Shown here: one piece after another, positions 59,345 to 64,000 of the stretch
Numbering within the stretch: position 1 is the first letter of the stretch
Layout: each line of letters opens with the position of its first letter
Source of the DNA: JACCZX01 sp963801035
GTDB lineage: Bacteria > Pseudomonadota > Gammaproteobacteria > Burkholderiales > Burkholderiaceae_F
Assembly: GCA_963801035.1 (NCBI GenBank)
Contig: CAWDDF010000009.1
Location: 364,594-428,593, forward strand
Direction of reading: 5' to 3'
DNA: 64,000 nucleotides
The notes under the pieces: generated by a model
Databases searched by the model: none
What the model was told of the DNA's origin: nothing
What the model saw: the letters and a program-made list of their open reading frames with translations, nothing else
Program-made: the position numbers and the translations under genes

Positions 59345-59512
59345 CTAGCGGCTCGCCAACACGGTTGCCGTCGGCTGGCCGTATCCCGCATCAGCGACAT
59401 ACGAAAATGCGAGCAGGTCGATCAAGCCACCGATCGATAACGTTATCGACAGAGCAGCAATCACGATTGCTAGTCGGACCCATGGGGCCTTGCGTTTGTA
59501 TTCACCGTTCAT
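59345..59512 (-). CDS. 55-residue putative single-pass membrane protein
   Basis: ATG 59512 with GGAGAA 5-10 bp upstream: MNGEYKRKAPWVRLAIVIAA, LSITLSIGGLIDLLAFSYVA, DAGYGQPTATVLASR. A positively charged N-terminus followed by one long hydrophobic helix suggests an inner-membrane small protein with a periplasmic tail. No family known. The 147 bp between this and the lipoprotein gene (59198-59344) shows nothing else. Confidence 0.55.
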   Translation of the reverse strand: MNGEYKRKAPWVRLAIVIAALSITLSIGGLIDLLAFSYVADAGYGQPTATVLASR

Positions 59513-59624
59513 TTTGGTTCTCCATTTGGCCTGTCTGATCAGGCGCCTGGATCGTGCGCTGAGCGGCAGCGCAAGTCTGTGGGTAAATGCTCAACAGTTT
59601 TGAAGAAAATTCGGAAAGGACAAC

Positions 59625-59735
59625 ATGAAGAGGCTTGCCGCGCTGGCGTTTGTCGGCGCTTCCCTATCCATCACTTGCTCTAAACCAGGCAACAGAGACT
59701 TGCTAGAGCGGCCGCGAGCCTTCGTGCAGTGCTGA
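59625..59735 (+). CDS. 36-residue candidate small lipoprotein
   Basis: ATG 59625 with AAAGGA upstream: MKRLAALAFVGASLSITCSK, PGNRDLLERPRAFVQC. A short signal with a lipobox-like SITC. It overlaps the 3' end of the thioredoxin-like gene on the opposite strand by 33 bp, so it could be chance. Confidence 0.35.
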   Translation: MKRLAALAFVGASLSITCSKPGNRDLLERPRAFVQC

Positions 59736-61733
59736 TAGTTGCTGCCTCAGTTGATCGAGCGATCGCGCAGGCAACTGGCAGCGACCGTGCTGACAAAGAT
59801 AGAGCTCTGAAGTGATGCGTGCGGCAAGCAGCGGCAGCGAGTCCGGGGGACCAGTAACAAACGTCACCAGTGGAGCGAACTCGCTTCGCGCCGCGACACT
59901 CAGCTGATCGGCGTTGGCGTTCGCCGGTATTGCGAGATGCGCTCCATGCTGATTGATCAGATGGGCATGCAACAGCGCTGGTGCCGCTTCGGGAGCTTGC
60001 GCAAGTAATCCAATTTGCCGGTCTATCGCCTGGTGCGCAATATCAACCCAGTCGCTGCGGTCGTAAACGCCAGCTAGCCGCAGTAGCAACTCGCAAGCTG
60101 CGGCTGTTCCACTTGGCGTCGCACCATCGAACGATTCCCGCGCGCGCATTGGCAATAGACCTGGTTCGCTGTCATAGAAGCCTTCGTCACTGTCAAAGAA
60201 CCGGTCGATCATCTGACCAGCGAGCCGATGCGCCGACTGTAGCCATTGCAATTCGCCAGTCGCTGCATGCAGCTCGAGCATTCCGAGGCCAACCTGCGCA
60301 TGATCGGCGAGATAACTTTCCGTGCGTAATGTCCCGGCTCTCCACGCGTGGTGTAGCCGCCCGTCGCGACTCATCGTGTCGAGCAAAAACAGCGCAGTCT
60401 GTCGAGCACATTCAATTAGATCGGGGCGATCCAGTAGTCGCCCAGCCTCGGCGAGCGCGCGCAACGCGATGCCGTTCCAGTCGGCAAGCACTTTGTCATC
60501 GGTGATCGGCCAGACCCGCTGGGACCGCACTTCGTACAACCGGTCACGCACCGACCGTTCCCATTGCGCGAAGGCGTCTTCGGACAGACCAAGCAGCGCG
60601 CGTACTGACTCGGGGTCGCGGCGCTCGAGAACATTCAACCCATGTTCCCAATTGCCTGATTCGCTAACGCCATACAAGCGAAGTGCTGCATCGGCATCGG
60701 ATCCCAGCGCTGCACGCAACTGATCAGCCGTCCACACGTAGAATTTTCCCTCGACACCTTCCGAGTCCGCGTCCTGTGCAGAGCTATAGGCGGCAGGCGC
60801 AAACGACGGATGCATTTCGCGCTGCAGCCACGCAATCGTGTCCTCGGCGACGAAGCGCAGGCGTTCGTCGGACGTCAGGCGATAGGCCCCGACATAGACG
60901 CGTATGAGCTGGGCGTTGTCGTACAGCATCTTCTCGAAATGCGGCACATGCCAGCGCTGATCGGTCGAGTAACGTGCAAAGCCACCGCCCACATGGTCAT
61001 ACATGCCGCCCGCCGCCATCGCAATTAGCGTTTGGGTCAGCATCGCACGCGCGTCGTTACTTCCAAGCACCGCCAGACTCAATAGATATTGCAGTAGCGG
61101 CGCTTGAGGAAATTTCGGCGTCGTTCCGAAGCCACCATGCGTTCGATCGAAGCGGCGCATTAGTTGCGACGTCGCCTTTGTGTGAATGTTGTCGACCGTC
61201 GCACGTTGCGGCACGCCGCCGGCACGCACGTGTTCGAGCAATTCCTGCGCGTGTTGCTCGACATCTGCGCGCCGCTGCGTCCAAGCTTCACGCACCCCAC
61301 GTAGCACGTCGGCGAACGTGGGCATTCCATGCTTTGCCCGTGGCGGAAAGTAAGTCCCGCCATAAAAGGGCTTTAAGTCGGGCGTCAAAAACATGTTGAG
61401 CGGCCACCCTCCATGGCCGCTCATCGCTTGCAGCGCACTCATGTAGACGTGATCGACATCAGGCAGTTCTTCGCGATCAACCTTGATCGCGACGAAGCCT
61501 TCGGCGAGCTGGCGAGCAATAGCGTCATCCTCGAAGCTTTCACGCTCCATCACATGACACCAGTGACAGGTCGCGTATCCGATCGATAAGAAAATCGGCT
61601 TGTTTTCGGTCCGTGCCCTTGCAAACGCTTCTTCGCCCCAGGGATACCAGTCGACCGGGTTATGCGCATGCTGCAATAGATAAGGGCTCGTTTCCTGGGC
61701 GAGCCGATTTGATGAGCGGGCAGCGGCAGTCAT
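59703..61733 (-). CDS. DUF255/YyaL-type thioredoxin-domain protein
   Basis: 676 residues from ATG 61733 (the open frame to 61814 is not supported). The N-terminal thioredoxin-like domain has HNPVDWYPWGEEAFARARTE, SIGYATCHWCHVMERESFED with CHWC at 56-59, and GGWPLNMFLTPDLKPFYGGT. The large C-terminal half is an (alpha/alpha)6 barrel (GGGFARYSTDQRWHVPHFEK, MLYDNAQLIRVYVGAYRLTS, DYWNGIALRALAEAGRL-like) as in glycoside hydrolases and the mammalian SPATA20 protein. Function unknown; possibly a thiol oxidoreductase-linked sugar enzyme. Confidence 0.88.
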   Translation of the reverse strand: MTAAARSSNRLAQETSPYLLQHAHNPVDWYPWGEEAFARARTENKPIFLSIGYATCHWCHVMERESFEDDAIARQLAEGFVAIKVDREELPDVDHVYMSALQAMSGHGGWPLNMFLTPDLKPFYGGTYFPPRAKHGMPTFADVLRGVREAWTQRRADVEQHAQELLEHVRAGGVPQRATVDNIHTKATSQLMRRFDRTHGGFGTTPKFPQAPLLQYLLSLAVLGSNDARAMLTQTLIAMAAGGMYDHVGGGFARYSTDQRWHVPHFEKMLYDNAQLIRVYVGAYRLTSDERLRFVAEDTIAWLQREMHPSFAPAAYSSAQDADSEGVEGKFYVWTADQLRAALGSDADAALRLYGVSESGNWEHGLNVLERRDPESVRALLGLSEDAFAQWERSVRDRLYEVRSQRVWPITDDKVLADWNGIALRALAEAGRLLDRPDLIECARQTALFLLDTMSRDGRLHHAWRAGTLRTESYLADHAQVGLGMLELHAATGELQWLQSAHRLAGQMIDRFFDSDEGFYDSEPGLLPMRARESFDGATPSGTAAACELLLRLAGVYDRSDWVDIAHQAIDRQIGLLAQAPEAAPALLHAHLINQHGAHLAIPANANADQLSVAARSEFAPLVTFVTGPPDSLPLLAARITSELYLCQHGRCQLPARSLDQLRQQLSALHEGSRPL

Positions 61734-61938
61734 CTGTTGGCGCGCTTTCAATACGGCGTTCAGAGCACGGCATGCACGCAGTGAGGGCGGCGCGGCGGAA
61801 CGGCGATTACGCAATCAGGTTCATCTAGACTTCTGACAAGGCGGACTCAGCAGTCCGAGCGGGCGTATTGCAGTGGTCTGAGCAAGAAAGGCGCCGCGGA
61901 GAAAGCTGTCGCCCAAGAACGTGCTGTTGAAATTGCAA

Positions 61939-62360
61939 ATGATCAGGTCTCGTTTTCTTCGCATCCTGTGGGCATCGCCTTGCTCGCTCGTCGGGCTTGC
62001 GCTGGGCGCCGTTGTGCTGCTGTTCGGCGGGTCAGTGCGACGGGTGGGTTGTGCACTTGAGTTTGCGTCCTATCAGTGGCCCCGCACCGTCGACCTCACG
62101 CTTGCGGCGTCTACCTTTCTCGGCGATTACTTTCGGCCACGTAATCCTCGGGCATCAGTCTTCAGGACCTCGTCCGACTAAGAGCACACGAGCTGGTGCA
62201 CGTCCGGCAATACGAGCGTCTAGGTCCACTCTTCTTCATCGCTTATCCCGCGTCCAGCCTGCTGGCCGCAGCGACGGGTCGCTGTCCATACCGAAACAAC
62301 CGCTTCGAAATGGAAGCCTTCGCGCAATCTCAGATGGTCGGCACAAGTCCTGATACATAG
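61939..62360 (+). CDS. HExxH-motif membrane-associated protein, two frameshifts in sequence
   Basis: About 139 residues after correction. ATG 61939: RSRFLRILWASPCSLVGLAL, GAVVLLFGGSVRRVGCALEF. An extra base at about 62097-62105 leads to RRLPFSAITFGHVILGHQS. A second at about 62156-62161 leads to LQDLVRLRAHELVHVRQYER, LGPLFFIAYPASSLLAAATG and RCPYRNNRFEMEAFAQSQMV to TAG 62358-62360. HELVH with Glu 5 residues later resembles a metallopeptidase-like zinc site; the family is a common uncharacterised membrane protein. Three partial frames hide it from simple ORF calling. Confidence 0.68.
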
Positions 62361-62379
62361 AGATTGGAAACAGGCGTTC

Positions 62380-63966
62380 TCATTCATTCCGCCGTAGCGC
62401 GTTGTTCGGCTCTAACTCGTAGCTCCACACCTCGGTGAGTTGCCGCCCGTTGATGTTTAGCGAACTGCGCAGCGCGAGTGGCTTGTCTGCGTCGGCCTGC
62501 GCGAGAATGGACAAGCGCCAAAAGCCAGTGGCGTCGATGCGCTCGAGCTGATGCTCGAGGATCGTCGTACCTTCGTGCGAACTAATCGCCGCGACGAGCG
62601 GTGCATCGGCATTCAACTGGTCGAGACGCGCGCCTGTGAAGTCGACGATGAAGCGATACTTGCCAGCCGTGGAGCTGGCATCGATGACGTCGCGCCCTAC
62701 AAAAGTATTGACGACCCGAGCGAGCTTCGTCTGCGCGATCGCCGGACCGCCGAAGCTCAACCGATACTTCAGATCGAGCTTCGACCCGCCGTCCACGGGA
62801 TGCGGCAGCGTCCAGAACGCGACGATGTTATCCAGGAACTCATTCTTCGTCGGTAACTGCACCAGCAAAACTCGGCCGGGTTCAAAGCCTTGTTCTAGCC
62901 GGACCATTGCGCTCGGCCGCCGATGGTAGTTCGTTTCAGCATCCTCATAGGATGCAAAGCGCGTATCCCGCTGCAGCAAGCCAAATTCTCTGCCTGCAGA
63001 AAAATTGTGAAACGTTATCTTCGACGGGTTCAACAGTGGCTGCCATATCCAATCGCCCAAGCCATCCTGGACCAGCAGCCCGTCTGAGTCGTGCACCTCG
63101 GGCCGCCAGGCGTCTGGTGGCCGCGGCGTGTTCTCGCCATAGAAATACATACTCGTCAAAGCTGCGATACCAAGCTGCTCGATTCGATCACGCGTAAACA
63201 GCACCGCACTGACGTCAAGGCGGGTCGAGGCGCCGGGCGAAATCAGAAACTTGTAGGCGCCAGTGAGGCGTGGACTGTTGAGCAATGCATACACGGTCAT
63301 GCGGCTTGCGCGAGGTCGCGGACGAACAAGCCAAAACTCGATGAAGTCCGGAAACTCTTCGCCTGAGGCGAGTCCGGTGTCGATTGCCGCACCCCGAACC
63401 GAAAGACCCCACTGTCCGCCCTTGCCGATGGCGCGGAAGTAGCTGCCGCCAGCGAACACAAGAAACTTGTCGTCGATGTTGGGCTGACCGAGTGAGTGAC
63501 TCAGCTCGAAGCCCGCGTATCCGAGGTCATTCGGAATTCGCTTTTCGAGCTCCACCTCGTCGAAAGTGAAATGTTCCTTGCGAAACTTGAGGCGCTGCAC
63601 ATCACGTCCGATGACTTCGTTTATCGCCACCGTGCGTGTGTACACGTTGCCAGGCATCACCGGCCAGACCTGAAATGTGGAGTGAGTATCGCGCCAGAGA
63701 TTGTGCTGCGGCTGATGGCGGATACCGCGATATTGGTCGTAACCAATCTCGCGCATAAACCGCGGTGTTTCGACCGGCGGCTGGTAGGGTGCGGCGGCCA
63801 GTTCCCTCGCTCGCGCGACGACATCCTCAAAACCAAATGCAAGTGCGCTCGATACAGGTACCAGCGCAGCGACGAGCACGCTTACGATCCGCTTCCAGTG
63901 GACCCGCGCGTCACGGTCACGCGTCCCGGTTTTGCATCTGACGTTGCCGGCTCGCGCGGAGCACAA
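62380..63966 (-). CDS. opgG: glucan biosynthesis protein G, periplasmic OpgG/MdoG
   Basis: 528 residues, near the usual length. A signal peptide (RIVSVLVAALVPVSSALAFG) is followed by FEDVVARARELAAAPYQPPV, YDQYRGIRHQPQHNLWRDTH, LGYAGFELSHSLGQPNIDDK, FLVFAGGSYFRAIGKGGQWG, SMYFYGENTPRPPDAWRPEV, and HDSDGLLVQDGLGDWIWQPL, all diagnostic. OpgG shapes the linear backbone of osmoregulated periplasmic glucans, usually with OpgH (not in the window). The start is uncertain: TTG 63966 is the first codon of the open frame; ATG 63971 is out of frame, and a further base error in the leader is possible. Confidence 0.88.
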   Translation of the reverse strand: MCSARAGNVRCKTGTRDRDARVHWKRIVSVLVAALVPVSSALAFGFEDVVARARELAAAPYQPPVETPRFMREIGYDQYRGIRHQPQHNLWRDTHSTFQVWPVMPGNVYTRTVAINEVIGRDVQRLKFRKEHFTFDEVELEKRIPNDLGYAGFELSHSLGQPNIDDKFLVFAGGSYFRAIGKGGQWGLSVRGAAIDTGLASGEEFPDFIEFWLVRPRPRASRMTVYALLNSPRLTGAYKFLISPGASTRLDVSAVLFTRDRIEQLGIAALTSMYFYGENTPRPPDAWRPEVHDSDGLLVQDGLGDWIWQPLLNPSKITFHNFSAGREFGLLQRDTRFASYEDAETNYHRRPSAMVRLEQGFEPGRVLLVQLPTKNEFLDNIVAFWTLPHPVDGGSKLDLKYRLSFGGPAIAQTKLARVVNTFVGRDVIDASSTAGKYRFIVDFTGARLDQLNADAPLVAAISSHEGTTILEHQLERIDATGFWRLSILAQADADKPLALRSSLNINGRQLTEVWSYELEPNNALRRNE

Positions 63967-64000
63967 GACATGATTGCAAGCTCTGATTCCAATGTCCGGT

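Noticed and set aside
1..64000. CRISPR arrays, tRNAs, rRNAs, prophage or insertion sequences
   Set aside because: None of the expected repeats, cloverleaf patterns, structural genes or transposase motifs was found on reading both strands.

Overview
The window is high-GC DNA from a Gram-negative, heterotrophic betaproteobacterium, most likely of the order Burkholderiales. The evidence is three Bug/TctC-type tricarboxylate-transporter receptors, a TctCBA operon, a TRAP transporter, several CoA-ester catabolic genes, an AtuA-type protein split in two, periplasmic c-type cytochromes and OpgG. I see no rRNA, tRNA, CRISPR array, prophage, transposase or replication origin. The content is chromosomal, catabolic and accessory.

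Layout. 1-7.9 kb: a leftward cluster (SgaA-like aminotransferase, Bug receptor broken by frameshifts, enoyl-CoA hydratase, CaiB-type CoA-transferase cut by the window edge) facing a giant FAD/Fe-S D-2-hydroxyacid dehydrogenase, then a ClpP-fold membrane protein. 8-14.5 kb: a GntR/FCD-regulated TRAP transporter divergent from an IlvD/Edd dehydratase and a DapA-family aldolase, probably a sugar-acid module. 14.5-18 kb: a second leftward group (SDR, Bug receptor, two-part AtuA). 19.3-25.5 kb: DUF4188 protein, sulfite oxidase, TctCBA and an AEC carrier. 25.7-30 kb: a Ser/Thr kinase with TPR-like repeats and its usual ECF sigma partner, separated by a TauE/SafE exporter. 30-43 kb: many small stress or detoxification proteins (DUF1203, MBL-fold, ArsR/AHSA1/DUF899, YCII-like, RibD-like, VOC, AraC/GyrI, AlkD, DUF1810) plus a cytochrome c and lipoprotein dehydrogenase pair. 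43-49 kb: P450, AzlCD exporter and an ABC exporter. 48.8-52.7 kb: a hybrid histidine kinase and a nearby partial copy reduced to a lone receiver. 52.8-55.4 kb: CoA-transferase, Gln-type thiol dioxygenase and crotonase. 55.4-64 kb: GFA protein, di-heme cytochrome, GST, GNAT, a junction between two truncated genes, three tiny proteins, a DUF255 thioredoxin-like protein, a broken HExxH gene and OpgG.

Working together. The cluster at 52.8-55.4 kb looks like a pathway for a mercapto-carboxylic acid such as 3-mercaptopropionate: thiol to sulfinate, then a CoA thioester. Sulfite oxidase (19.95 kb) and a TauE/SafE exporter (28.4 kb) could handle released sulfite. The other clusters pair uptake (TRAP, TctCBA, Bug receptors) with dehydratase, aldolase, hydratase and CoA-transferase steps.

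Caveat. At least 17 single-base reading-frame breaks hit otherwise well-conserved genes. Most are net +1 insertions, spread over unrelated families. This looks more like uncorrected long-read error than natural decay. I annotate such genes over their inferred full span and mark the breaks.
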